This document shows, piece by piece, positions 1 to 12,100 of a DNA stretch of 43,821 bases. Position 1 is the first letter of the stretch; each line of letters starts with the position of its first letter. The stretch comes from Saccoglossus kowalevskii (Eukaryota > Hemichordata > Enteropneusta > Harrimaniidae). The stretch covers positions 185,408 through 229,228 of the forward strand of contig NW_003142306.1 in NCBI RefSeq assembly GCF_000003605.2, given 5' to 3'. The notes under the pieces are model-generated. The model had not been told where the DNA came from. It worked only from the letters and a program-made list of their open reading frames with translations, and did not search any database. A program made the position numbers and the translations under genes.

Positions 1-106
1 CAGCCAATGAGATCCATGTATACAGACACATCATAGTTATTGCTGCAGCTAGCTGACACCACATCACTCTGCAGTTCATAACATTCAGATATTTTATTTT
101 TTCTAG

Positions 107-314
107 CTGTGTTTTATCATCAAATTAGTACACCGGATTATGCAATTGAACAACGTATATACGCACATCAGTTGTATCCTCAGTTATTGGTATGTGACAT
201 CATAATTCAGAAAAATCACAAATATGCTAATGAGATAATTGTCAGTGTTCAAGACAATTTTACCCCTGAGTCATCTGATCTTGAAGTGAATTTTTCCTCT
301 GATAGCAGTGTAAG
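107..314 (+). CDS. PGGHG: PGGHG exon (first in window)
   Basis: The acceptor TTCTAG ends at 106 and the donor is AAG|GTATGC. The exon enters with two bases of a split codon and leaves with two bases (AG) that join C of the next exon to give Ser. It encodes part of the N-terminal beta-sandwich (…TPDYAIEQRIYAHQLYP…). A rival donor at 310 (GTAAGG) would break the frame with the next exon, so 314 is preferred. Confidence 0.85.
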
Positions 315-3300
315 GTATGCAGATTTTCTTTTGTCTTGAAGAGATTTTTTAATTATACTGTAAAACATGTCTATAAGCTAACATTACCTAATTTAGCTAG
401 AAATAGGCTAATTTAGTTAATCTGTCATTTTTTTAATTCATGTTGTCGCTAATTAAACCGTATTCTCACCATGATTTTGTTAAGATTCTGTTGATTCATG
501 AAATACATCCAAATTAATTCATTAAACAGCAAGTACCGGTAGTTATTTCATTATGTTTACAGTAGTTGTCACCTTCCTATTTCTACTCAAAATAAACAGG
601 CTTTCTGAAATGAGACCACTTCCACTGCTTTAACTTCAAAAGCAGTAAATTCAATAGCTTAAAAACACTGTAACATAAATACATTCTGACAATGCAACTA
701 ATTTGTTTTGGGTTTATATACATTCATAATAATTACCTAATTTGTATAATAATTTACTTTTCGGCTTTCCATCAATTTTTTTTAAGAATTAATCATCACA
801 TTATCATAAAACTTGGTACATATAAGTGCCGTGAAACAATACACAAAACCTAAATAGTTTGGGGTTGGAGTCTATCTTATATTTGCTTAATTTGTGTAAT
901 AATTATTTTCAAAAAACAATTATTGCCATTCAATAAGACTTGATATATAAGTGCCTGGACACAATGCACTAGTTTTGAATTGAAATTCAAGCATACTAAT
1001 TGCTGAATTTGCACAATTTGCATAATTATTACATTTAATTGAAATTTGGTTCATATATGCTCTGGCATAATCCACAGATAAGATTAGTTTTATGTTGAAA
1101 ACCATACATATTGATTATCTAATTATTATTAGCCAATTTCTGGTATCTCAAAAAATAAGAATTTAAATTGTACTTGTGGGAAAGGTGCTCTGGAATAAAT
1201 TAGACTGAAAACTACAGATGTAAAATCAAATGTATTTTGTATGTACCAAGTAAACAACTGGGCGGACCATCCAAATTACATTTCCCATGATGCACTGGTA
1301 CAATCTCTGGGATTGCGGAGCCGCGCTTTTAGTATTATAAACTTCAATAATGTGAATCACATTGTTTTCACGTTGTACATCTCAAATAGCAGACAAATAT
1401 TAGTTGCCAAGTTTCTTATTTGAAAGGCTAATTAATTTTTAATGTGCCTCCAATACTCTCAGCACATGGGAGTTCTTTCTAAGCTTTCTTTGATTTTAGA
1501 TTATACTGATAATCATCCAAACATCATGATTGTTGCCTACAGACAAAACAAATAGCATTTTTTGTAAGCTTTTCTGGACCCTGACAATTTGTGGGATATA
1601 TGTACGAAAAACTGAGATGTATTTCAAAACAATTTTTTTCTTCTATCATTATTTACAACTCAAATCTTATATATATATACTCAAATATTATTTCTTTACA
1701 GCTCAATGTATGGCAAAATCTTGGCACCGGAATCTGACACAAGTGGTTATTTAGATGTTTTCATATTCTGGAACCAGTTTCCAAAATTGCTAATTTTACA
1801 ACCGAACGAGGAGCGGAAGTCTTGGTTTTCCATCATCTCAGTGTCACAAATTAAATCTAAAGCATTGGAATCTTACAAATTGGGCACGGAGATGACCAAA
1901 GCAGATGAACTTTTCAATAGCCACATTGCATCATGGGAAACTAAGTGGAAGAGTGGAAATATAGACTTAGATGGCGATGTTTATCTTTCAAAGGCAATTC
2001 ATGCTTCCATGTACTATATCCTGAGCTCGTTGCCACCTATAATGAGTGAAGAATTTCCATTTTATGGCCTAAGTCCTGGTAGCCTAGCAACAGGAGGCAG
2101 AAGTCATGACGATGACTACCATGGTCATGTTTTCTGGGACATGGAGATATGGATGTATCCTCCAATTCTAGCTTTTCATCCATCACTTGCTAGGAAGATG
2201 CTTCTCTATCGGGTACAGTGTCTAGATGAAGCAAAGAATAAGGCTCGTCGGCATGGTTACAGAGGAGCAATGTTTCCCTGGGAAAGTGCTTACTCAGGTT
2301 TGCATTTAAATTAGCTAGGCTTGGGTAGACTTCCATCTGAAACATGAAATTGGATAGCTTTTTTGGAACATTCCAACACAAAACAAAAAAGTTTTAGGCT
2401 TGGTTTAGCCTTGATCTATGGTGGATGGGGTGTACACCTGACAGAAATGTACACAATGTATATGTACATAACAGTGATTACATATGTGCCTAAAATTCAT
2501 TCCATGAACACAAGAATTTAACTAACTTGCACCAAATTAAAAATTTAATTGAATTTTTATGTGTTATGTTTTTATGTGATGATTATTAATATTTTGCATT
2601 TGGTCTATATGTTTATTTGCAAACTGGAGTGAGGGCGGACTAATGACCAAAAAATGTAATTTGCTTTTCATTCAGAGTTAGGGTTTGGTGTTTTGTCTGA
2701 TTAACCTCCTAAGACCATTCATACTTGTGTCTCTCTGTCAACGTCTTTTGAAAATAATTTCATATAAAGCTAAATCTGTTAAATTTCAGAAAGCTTTATG
2801 ACTGGTATACTTTTCCTGGTAACAGCGCCATCTAGTGATGCTTTAGGCTTCTCATTTCTTGGCTGCTAGCTTTTTTAAATATTTCTTTTTAATCAATCGG
2901 GCAAATATCGTTAGCCTGCTTCTGAGTGCATATGCATGGTTGAACGATTACTGACTATAATCATTATTAAATACTGATGTAGGTATAGAGGTGTGTCCAG
3001 GCGCTGTCTATGCCAATAATGAACAGCATATAACTGGAGATATAGCGTGGGCAGTTCAACAATATCTGTATGTAACAAGAGATGTGTCATTTTTAACCAA
3101 TGATGGTGGTTGGGAGTTGATTTACAATATTGCAGTGTTCTGGGAAAGCAGAGTTGATTATGATGACAGTATTGATAAATATGTTATAAACAGTAAGTTT
3201 TTTGTTTCATCAGCTGTTTCAATTTTGTATTCTTCCACAACATACTGTAAACGTAGCTACATGTAAATATCTACATGTCATTTTAGAGAATTGGATTCAA

Positions 3301-6300
3301 TTCATGAAATGACAGAATCTTACTTTAGTTAAAGTATTCATGTACACCTGGACACTAGTTGCCAAGCAACCACAAGGCACCATTAAGTACTGTAGAATAC
3401 TTCATTTTAGCTGGAATTTTTGAAAAGACTTTTTGGGTATTTGGTTTTGTCACAGTTATCGCTCTCATTGTGAGAATTACATTCTTTTCTATTGACTTGC
3501 TAAAAAGACATGTTTCACAGTGGTCCTTTATGTTTATTTTGTTCAAAAATGTTCACAAAAACTTCAAGAAATGTTTGATTATGAGGCCAGGAAAAAAAAT
3601 TCTGTTTTTCGTTTCAGGAAAATTTTAAAATCAGACGGCAAGGTGATTTTTTTTTGAATACTGAGCTAAAATTGGGGAAATTTGAGACAAGTGCAAGTAC
3701 ATTTTTTTTGTACAAGCACATTTTGGAATGTTTTAGAAGGAAAACAAAACGTCCGAGGCGCATAGATCAAAATGATGCATGCGGAAACGAGAAACATAGA
3801 TAATTTTTTTCTCAGCCTAAGCAATTGATTGTTTTAATTTCTAGGTGTAATGCCACCAGATGAGTACCATCATTGTATTGACAACTCTGTATACACCAAT
3901 GTTATCGCCACAATCAGTCTAATGCTACCATACTTTGCTGCTAAGTTAATGAAGAATAAAGTGACAGTGCCAGAGCAGTGGAGACACATTGCGGATAATA
4001 TCTATATACCATTTGATGAGAAAAATAAATATCATCCAGAGTTTGATGGATACACTAAAGGTAAAAAAACAGTTAATTTACAAAAAATCGTAATTCAGTG
4101 TTTACAGTGAAAGGCGGGAATATGTACATTTATAAACATATTTACAAAAATTTGTAAATACTGATCATCATTCAAATTATATAAAAAAATAAATATAATA
4201 GTGATTGGCTCAAGAGCTAAACATTGTCTATACCCATAATGCACATGCAACCCGTCATGTGACATAGCAACTGTAAATGCCCACTTAGTCAAAATAAAGC
4301 AATTGGGATTCAATGATGTTGAACTAACTCATTAATATTATTAGATGATGTTAAACTTCAATTTTAAACTGGATTGGTCATTTTTTACAGGCATTTGATT
4401 TACAAACAAATAATTTAGAGTTTATTTATTCACAAACATTCTTTTCATTTATTTGATAATTTCAAGTTCCTACATTCTTGTTTTTTTTTAAGTATTGTCT
4501 TGTTAATGATAACATTTTTCACCATTGCAAAGATCATATGCAAACTATTATTTTTACAAGTGAACCATAAAGTTCATTATCATTACTATTATTATATTAT
4601 AATATTTATAATGTCCCCAGGTTTCTGTCATTCACTGTTTCACTAAATAAGTCATATAAGATTCTGTTTGAAAGGTTGATTTCATGTTATTTTTGTGTGG
4701 ATCCACACGAGTATAGGAATTAGAGATAATGTAATATTTAAAAAAAATACGCATATGTAAATCTTTTCTTTAATTAGGTAGTGAGGTTAAGCAGGCTGAT
4801 GTCATTCTTCTTGGCTATCCATTAATGTACGACATGCCAAAAGATGTTCGTAAGAATGACCTCATCAACTATGCCAAAGTAACTGATTCATTCGGCCCGG
4901 CGATGACTTGGAGTATGTTTGCCATTGGGTGGCTTGAGTTGAAAGATTTTGAAAAAGCTGATAAAATCTTTAAGAGAAGTTATGCACACATACAGGAACC
5001 ATTTAAGGTAATGTAATGCAGTTTGATAATCTGGGGTCATGACATTTAAATCTATTATAGTATTCCATATCATAATAGAAGGGATATATTTCAGATTTTA
5101 ATATATATACTCTATTCGCTCTATCTGCATATAAACCAAAAATCACATTGGCTGTTTACCATATCGTTACAATTTTACTTATTTTTACCATAGAAAAATC
5201 TCTGTAATTTACATACAAGTAAGACATGTGATACTGGTACTGATACAAAAAATATTGTAGAGAAATAAAACAAGTAATCCAGTTGAAAAATTAAAACAAT
5301 ATTTTAGCTTCTTATTTTAAGAGAACCTGATTAGCTTAATTAAAATTCCTCAGTTATATAACCGAATGATTTATAACAAATTCTAACCAGGTTATATACT
5401 ATTTTATGGTGGCCATTTTAAAGATATGCAATAAAATATGCATATAATTGTACTTTTCTTACTCTACTTTAAACCATGTTTATCACTTTATCTTTCCCTC
5501 AATAGACTTGGTCAGAAGTACCAGACGGAGGAGGGGCATATAATTTTATAACTGGTATGGGTGGATTTCTGCAGACAATCATTTTTGGATATGCTGGAAT
5601 CCGAATCTACTCTGACCATCTGGAAATGAACCCTGTTCTTCCATATGAAACTAATAACTTTGTACTACATGGAGTACATTATTTGGGGAGTGCCTTTATG
5701 TTGGAGATCAGTGATACCATGGTAACTGTCACAAGAACGACAAAGAATGAGAACTCTCCTGAACTACATCTAGTTCAAAATGATAAAAGTATTCCGTTAT
5801 CTTTTGGTAAGTATGTTACATGCTTTCCTTCATGAATAATATGAGGTTATTACAAGCATACCTCAAAGTATGCACAAAGATAGTACAGCGGGAGTATTGA
5901 CTTGCGAGTGCATATTTTGAGGTATTCTCGTAATAACCTTATTATTATACATCTTCTCTTTCCAATGGTACATACTGGGATGCCAAAATCCCAAAAGTTT
6001 AGAACAGAATAAGTGAACTTGTTTGTGTGAAGTTTAGTCAAACCCTGTTGGCAGCCATGTTTGTTTTTATTATTAGAGGAAGATGATTGTAACAACATTT
6101 TCAGTTCATGATACCCCGTATTTCAATAACTATCAATATACAGTATTAAATATTACATTTACATGTTATCATCCATATTGCACAATTAAAATGGATAATG
6201 TACATTATTATACATCTGTCACCGTAATGCCATAAGTTACAGCGTGCCGTAATTTTGCAGTATTTTACTGGGTATTTTCATCCTACCATATTAGGAAATA

Positions 6301-6731
6301 TGAATTCCAAATATGGAACGACTAAGCACATAAGCGTTCTCTAATAAAAAAAAACCAAAAACATGACTGCCACCAGAGTTTGACCGAATCCCACACAAAG
6401 AATTTCGTTAAATTTGTTCTAAATGTTTTGGATTTCGGCATTCCCATGATGTATTCCTGAGAGGAAAAGATTATTATGAGGATACTGCAAAGTATGCACT
6501 CATACAGTTCACTGTCACATAGACTTCCGCTTCGCATTGGTCAATACTCTTGCTGTACTGTCTTCATGCATACTTTGCAGTATTCTCGTAATAACTTTAT
6601 ATGATGACATGTTCTATGAATGTCTTATACATGATACAATATTGACGTATTTTATGACTGTTTTGTTTGTTTTTTACTTTTCAGAGAAATCTGTTTCCGT
6701 GCCAAGAGAAAAACTTATCATCCAGCCATAA
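107..6731 (+). CDS. PGGHG: Protein-glucosylgalactosylhydroxylysine glucosidase (GH65), C-terminal seven exons
   Basis: Exons: 107-314, 1702-2297, 2983-3192, 3845-4060, 4778-5007, 5506-5806, 6685-6731. All have AG/GT borders and compatible phases (2,1,1,1,0,1), giving about 601 residues ending at TAA 6729-6731. In animals this enzyme removes glucose from glucosyl-galactosyl-hydroxylysine of collagen. Diagnostic segments are GHVFWDMEIWMYPP, WESAYSGIEVCPG, VMPPDEYH, KQADVILLGYP, GPAMTWSMFAIGW and GGGAYNFITGMGGFLQ. Candidate catalytic acids, by recall of the human enzyme (Asp301, Glu430, Glu574), are Asp at 2138-2140, Glu at 3862-3864 and Glu at 5515-5517; all three are present. The human protein is about 737 residues, so roughly 130 N-terminal residues lie upstream of the window. 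The reading frame is intact, so the gene looks functional. It is convergent with the Ig gene array. Confidence 0.93.
700..1210. repeat. Diverged tandem repeat, units of about 150 bp, in a PGGHG intron
   Basis: Three to four degenerate units share the order ACCTAATTTG(C/T)ATAAT, TTTTCGGCTTT, AATCATCACAT, AACTTGGTACATA, then …TTTTGGGTT. The same family is present in better condition at 35230-36200. Introns 315-1701, 2298-2982, 3193-3844, 4061-4777 and 5008-5505 otherwise hold only AT-rich sequence with no coding signal. Confidence 0.7.
1702..2297 (+). CDS. PGGHG: PGGHG exon with the FWD catalytic segment
   Basis: This is the largest exon (596 bp). The acceptor is TTTACAG and the donor TCAG|GTTTGC. 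It holds the linker helices and the start of the (alpha/alpha)6 barrel, including the GHVFWDMEIWMYP segment with the Asp at 2138-2140 that matches the first GH65 substrate-binding or catalytic acid. It leaves in phase 1. Confidence 0.92.
2983..3192 (+). CDS. PGGHG: PGGHG barrel exon
   Basis: The acceptor is GATGTAG and the donor ACA|GTAAGT. The split Gly codon joins …ESAYS-G-IEVCPG, a stretch typical of the family. It encodes barrel helices (HITGDIAWAVQQYLYVTRD, GGWELIYNIAVFW). Confidence 0.92.
3845..4060 (+). CDS. PGGHG: PGGHG exon with the general-acid motif
   Basis: The acceptor is TTTCTAG and the donor AAAG|GTAAAA. It opens with VMPPDEYH; the Glu at 3862-3864 is the likely general acid of GH65. 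NSVYTNV follows, then barrel helices. Confidence 0.92.
4778..5007 (+). CDS. PGGHG: PGGHG barrel exon
   Basis: The acceptor is TTAATTAG and the donor AAG|GTAATG. It encodes EVKQADVILLGYP and GPAMTWSMFAIGWLELKD, among the best conserved stretches of the family. It ends in phase 0. Confidence 0.92.
5506..5806 (+). CDS. PGGHG: PGGHG exon: end of barrel and C-terminal domain
   Basis: The acceptor is CTCAATAG and the donor TTTTG|GTAAGT. It begins TWSEVPDGGGAYNFITGMGG, with the Glu at 5515-5517 in the position of the third family acid. The C-terminal beta-sheet domain follows. Confidence 0.92.
5842..6600. repeat. Large imperfect inverted repeat (foldback) in the last PGGHG intron
   Basis: The left arm (about 5842-6078) aligns with the reverse complement of the right arm (about 6342-6600) over most of its length. 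Each arm also contains a smaller nested palindrome with ends like GCAAAGTATGCA (5842-5946 and 6470-6600). The spacer is about 265 bp. It looks like a foldback or composite palindromic DNA element. It lies wholly between the 5806 donor and the 6685 acceptor. Confidence 0.8.
6685..6731 (+). CDS. PGGHG: PGGHG terminal coding exon
   Basis: The acceptor is TTTTCAG. The exon completes a Glu codon, encodes KSVSVPREKLIIQP and stops at TAA. It is short, but the frame and the polypyrimidine acceptor support it. No AATAAA is seen close downstream, so the 3' end of the mRNA is unknown. Confidence 0.75.
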
Positions 6732-6796
6732 ATATTCTTATCTTCAATTATATTCAATCTTGGGTTTGTATGAATCTTCTAAAATATGTGGTTTTA

Positions 6797-7480
6797 AATA
6801 TTTAAGGTCCCTAGCCTGAAGCGCTAGGCCCCTATTATTATCGTCTTTTCCTCTTTCTTTCTTTCTTCTTTCTTCCCTAAAATCCTCATGTCGTTTGAGA
6901 TAACCACTGAATGGAATGGTCTGAAATTATCCATACTGATAGTCCTTGATGTGAACTAGAACACCTGACTTTCAGAATTTTGATTGGTTGATTGATTGGT
7001 TTGGCAGCCATATTGGATTGAAATTATACCGGAAGTGGCTATTTGACCATTTTCTGAGGATCTAGGCAATCAGACTTTTTATGGCATATGGTAAAACTCG
7101 TGTGTAATAGATATCAGTGGTCCCATGACTTTTTCCGCTGCTTTTTCTCCAAAAAATGGCAAAAAACGCTAGAAAATCTTTAGAAACCACCATCTTGATT
7201 TTTTGACAAAGATAACTAAAAGTTTGAGCATTTGTTTCTCTTGAATGCTCCAACCAATCAACTAGATTTTTTGCATATAACATGTACTACCTTAGCTTCT
7301 TACACGAAAAGATAAAAAAAATCGATGAATCACATGGTTTGGCTGCCATTTTGGATTATTGACAAGAATGACCAAAGGTTTGAGCATTTGTTTCTTATTG
7401 GTGCTTCAGCCGATCAACTGAATATTTTGTAAATAACATATGGCCATAGATTGTTAAAAGATAAGAGACGATGTATACGA
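6797..7480. repeat. Dispersed-repeat-like sequence with internal duplication
   Basis: It starts with CCTAGCCTGAAGCGCTAGG (itself a near palindrome), followed by a CT-rich tract (6855-6882). At about 7196 and 7360 two similar segments of about 165 bp share GTTTGAGCATTTGTTTCT and the pattern C(A/G)ATCAACT-to-ATAACAT. There is no open frame of note. The rest of the intergenic stretch 6732-8264 is AT-rich, with a T/A-rich tract at 7740-7810, and I see no gene in it. Confidence 0.5.
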
Positions 7481-8264
7481 TCATGTAACCTCATTAATAT
7501 GCATAAGTACATATATATTCTGAAAACCATATCTTGATAATCAAACTAGGTAAATACATGGAACCACTTACACTGTTCATTCAAACTACCCTAATAGAAA
7601 CCAGGTGACTTAATTAAGTATGGAATAGATTTCTGATAGATTGGGCGTGCTGATGCTGATTGTAGCTTTAATTTTTCTTTTCACATAGAGGCAAACCAGA
7701 AAAATAACATTCTTGAACCACAATCTGATTAAAATAAGATCCTAGTTTTTGTTTTGTTTTTTAATTTTTTTTTTTAATTTTATTTTTATTTATTTTAATT
7801 TTATTTTATCTGGATCTATTATTTATTTGTTGATAGGTTTTTAAAGTTTTGGTAACTGCGAATGTGGCGATAGTTAAAAATATACCGAATCACAAGTAAA
7901 ATAAATATATAAGATAAAATACACACCATGATACAATACATCAGATTTTAATCAGATTGTAGTAAACTGCACCATGGGTTTGTGCTGACCAATTACTTTT
8001 AGATGTGTTTTAAAAAAAGGATATATTTTTATATAAACTGTATTTAACAAGGATGCTCCAATTAGCAAAATGATAAACTTCTTTGGGGCATCTCTGCTTT
8101 AACTGTAATATGTATTCAATATATTGGTAGCCATATTGATGCAAGATAGTGGAAGAATCTTTGAATGCTATCCACCTTCAAACAATGTGTAGTACTAGTA
8201 TACAATTTTTATTTACTAAATAGATTTAACACATACCTTAATATGGACTACTGGGATATTATTC

Positions 8265-8270
8265 TTTATT
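8265..8270 (-). promoter_or_regulatory. Candidate poly(A) signal, gene 1
   Basis: AATAAA on the - strand, in a segment (GGGATAT…CTTTATT on the + strand) shared with gene 2 at 24093-24098. It implies a 3' UTR of about 730 bp. Other AATAAA matches occur nearby in this AT-rich DNA, so the choice rests on the conservation. Confidence 0.4.
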
Positions 8271-8518
8271 CTTATAATTTTTATTTTAAAATATATAGCA
8301 AAAATCTACATATTGCTAACTAACAGTCCAATATTTCAGTATCTGTCTAGACACAAATATTGGCAATTAACATGCACTCATACTTAAACTAATGTCAAAT
8401 TGATTGAACCATGGAACTCTTCAGCTTATTAGTGCAAGACATGAAAGCATATCAAAATATTCGTAAAAGAAAATTTTTAATCATGTACTAAAAATCTAAG
8501 AAATTTTTATGAAGACAT

Positions 8519-8622
8519 TATGTGGGTTTTACAATAAACTAGTCTAGATTTACCACTTGGAAATTGATCATTTGTATAAAAACACGAATAATAATGAGTT
8601 GTAGCATCCGTAGAAATACAAT
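8519..8622 (-). other. Conserved 3' UTR block, gene 1
   Basis: About 105 bp that match 24409-24512 below gene 2 far better than the flanks do (shared AAACTAGTCTAGATTTACCA, GATCATTTGTATAAAAAC and GCATCCGTAGAAATACAAT). It is non-coding and is probably 3' UTR. Confidence 0.65.
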
Positions 8623-8678
8623 GTCTCTTAGTTGACAGCAATACACATTCAAATAACAATTGTTTTGTTATCAAATAT

Positions 8679-8887
8679 TACTGTAAAATGACTAATTTTC
8701 ACTGGGTTTAAATTTGACAGATTTAGCATTTCAGGCATACTCGGTGGGTTCTAAATTCAGTTTTATCATTTAGATAATGTGTTCTATGCTCAATTTTACA
8801 TATTCACTGGGTTTTAATTTAGCACATTTTCCAGTCAGCGAAATAAGCAAAATTAAAATCTAGTGAATAATTAACACTTTTACAGTA
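8679..8887. mobile_element. Palindromic MITE in the gene 1 3' UTR
   Basis: The ends are inverted repeats (TACTGTAAAA… and …TTTTACAGTA) extending about 40 bp imperfectly through TTCACTGGGTTTAAATTT-like sequence. TA flanks fit a Tc1/mariner-type target. Gene 2 lacks it at the same place (24512 onward), so it inserted after the duplication. Confidence 0.65.
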
Positions 8888-8995
8888 TGCAATTTTATTT
8901 TTGTACAGGACTACTCTTAAAGTAGAATATGACCATGCATATACAAATCTCAAATACTTATATATCACAGTTGTGCACTGTAATAAATAATGCCT

Positions 8996-9138
8996 TCAAA
9001 TAGTTACACTTGTTCTTTCTTTTCTACCTTTCCTCCTCACAAGAAAAACTATGAGAAATGATATGATAATTATTGCAATGATTAAAAATACCAAAACTAT
9101 CCAGAATCCAACGTTCCAACTATCCCCATTTGATGCAT
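8996..9138 (-). CDS. Gene 1 terminal exon: transmembrane helix and tail
   Basis: The acceptor is TTATAG. SNGDSWNVGF is followed by a hydrophobic helix (WIVLVFLIIAIIIISFLIVF), then basic RRKGRKERTSVTI and stop (8996-8998). The tail is only about 15 residues, with no tyrosine motif. The C-terminal -VTI is shared with gene 2 and fits a class II PDZ ligand pattern. Confidence 0.88.
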
Positions 9139-12100
9139 CTATAAATGAAAGTAATAAAAGATTGATTAGTTGAGGCATAATAAGTATTAAAAAAATATAT
9201 AATTGCAGTAAGAAATTCAACGATATATCAGGTGGAGATTGTAGGATCAAATGAGTAGGTTGGTCCTTCTCTTTTCAAAAGACCTGACTTCGCTTCCTGT
9301 CCTTTCACTGATTTAGTCATGTGTTGGAACACAATGTTTGTCCTCTTTGTCATCTGTTCCTTTCCTGTTAATACATTATATTCAATTGAGCATGAGTTTA
9401 TTTCAAATTTACTCACCTGCAACTTGTATTGGACCAATCACACACGTCTGTGATTGGTTAAATGTTGAATGTTTGGACGTACAAGTGAATGTTGCACCGT
9501 TGATTTCGTTGCTTATGTTGACCTGCAGTGATAGTGCTGATTCATCTATATGAATGCCTTCTTGGTTGTTTCCATCTTGGTCCCATTGTAATATTGCTGG
9601 AGGATCACCGCCTTTAGATATACATGTCAATAACACAGTATCTCCATCAATGAGGTCTTTACTGGATTTTGCACATTGTGGATAATTATCTTTTGGTGGA
9701 ATGGCATCTATCAGGAAATAGTAAACCGGGGAATATAAATTTGCCAAGTTTTGTCACTAAAAGTAAATGTTTTTTTTTCAACATTTTGTGCTAAATTAAT
9801 ATTCTGCACTAAACTACTCTACTTACACATAAATAGAACTTAGACTCAAATGGCCGTCGAGATCTCGTTGATAGCGAGACAACCACAAAGACTTGTTCAT
9901 TGCCCTTCAAATAGTGTTACATTCATCCCCCATTATCAACTCTATCGTTGATGCGATAATGGTAGAGTACGAAACACTTTGAGAGGCAAAAGTAAGCCTT
10001 GTGGATCTCGCGCTCTCAACGAGATCTCGGCAATCAGTTCCGTCCAAGCTCGATCAGCATAATCACATGCAAAGCAACTGTAGATGCAAAAAATATATAC
10101 CATCTTCTGTAAATGCTATAAAATCCTGAAGTAATTTGAGTTATCCAGGATTAAAAACCAACATCTATCTTTCACGGAACACTGATACGAGCATCCAAAT
10201 ACAGAAATACAGCAGTAACCATCTTATGAATAACATGAAATTAGTGTCTACACATCAATCAGAACTTAAAATATTGCTATTTTCCATGGCACTCACTGGG
10301 AATGATACTATGACACAGCGTTTTGCCCAATGCACATCCTGCAATCTGCTCCAGGGGTGTCATAACTTGTATATGGTTTTGAGTAAACTTTATACTGTAT
10401 TTATATAAACATACGAAATTGGAGAATTCATCTTTGTCAATATTCATCACTTTGTTTACCATCACCAAATGAATAACTATAAGCATATTTACCCCCAATG
10501 TTCAGTTGCATGACGTTTGATGAGACCACTGGCAGTTCCTCTACACTTGATGTTAGTAAGCAATAATATGAGCCAGCATCAGGTTTACTGACTGAGTTGA
10601 TATTCAAGTTGAATTCACCAATGGATTGGTCACCTCCAATGAAGTACCTACAATATGCTCGATGTAATCATAATGGAGAAAATGTGTCTGGCATTATTAT
10701 ACAATATAGGTGAATACCCAATATTCAACTTCACAAATTGGACACTATTGATAGGCCAACTTATTTCCTTAAAGTGACATCCAAAAAAGTGAGTTGTGTT
10801 ACTGTAGGAGGTGATCATACCCATTACTGAAAATTCCATTAAATGAGATGTTTATCTGCATAGGTAGTCATTTAATTTATATTCACTACATGCATCCTTT
10901 ATATATTTTTTCAGTATGAAGTCATCATAAATTCTGTGATACATTATGTTTTTTTCTGAAACAATCTCGCTTTAACAGAATATGTTGGTGTTACCTAAAT
11001 TTTATTGAGACGTATATTATAAGTTATATATACTATATATATGTTGAGTAATTATAAAAACATTCCCATATTGTCATTATTCAAGGCTGTATTGTTTATT
11101 GGCAATTTCTCGAGGTATTTTGAATATACAATCGGGAAGGAATATACAATATGCTGTAAACACTTTAGCGTGAAGTACTGCCGATTAAATAAATATATCA
11201 AATTGATTTACTGAAACGTACCTTGTGTCGTCATTGTTCATGGTGGTGTCACTACTGATCACCTGACCATCTCTAATCCAATGAATGGTGCCTAATTTAT
11301 TTTGAACGGTACAGTCCATGGTGATATCCTCTCCTACCTTAGCATTTCTGTTGGCTTCTTTTGAGAACAGTTTTATTTCTGTCTGCAAGACTAATGACAA
11401 ATGAATCTATTTAACACATATGCAAACAATTTGGAAAGTGGTTTTGGTAGCCCATATATGTTATAATTAATTGTTTGTAGTTTTTTAAGAACACAGCAAA
11501 TTGTAACAAATACAATGAAAAAACAGTGGTACGATGTGTGAACAGTCATTGCTTCTTGGCTGTATGTCGACTTGTCCCACTTGTTTGATCATGTATTGAA
11601 ATATGTTTGTGAGGCATTGTTTGTTGGTAATCATTGAGACAGACAGAATTTGTTTGCTTACTGATATATTTATTGTTTTGGGTGTTTGACTAGTAATTCT
11701 GTTTTACTGATAATGCATTTAGTAAGTATTGATTATGTATACGGTTATTTACCTCATTTGTAATATTACTTTTAATTAGTATTGACGATTAGATACAACT
11801 ATTACTTACTGTCTACTGCAAGTGGTCCAACCTGGCACGTTTCCTGGTTTTGATGTGTTGGATGGGTTGATACACAGGTGAATACGGACCCCTGTAATTC
11901 TTCTGTTATAGTCAGCACTAATCCAACTCGAATTTCTGTGTCGGTATCCAAGGTGATACCATCTTGCTCTTCACCGCCATCTTGGATCCAACGTAATATT
12001 GCTGCCGGTTCGTCTCGTTCAGTTTCACATACTAAGATTAGATTTTCTCCAAGTATAAGTGTATTTACTGTACTTGGTGCACATGTTGGAACCCTAACAG

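Noticed and set aside
11383-11384. Nearest AG (TTGCAG) as the acceptor of exon Va in gene 1
   Set aside because: It would break the phase with exon C; the upstream CATTAG keeps phase 1 and matches genes 2 and 3.
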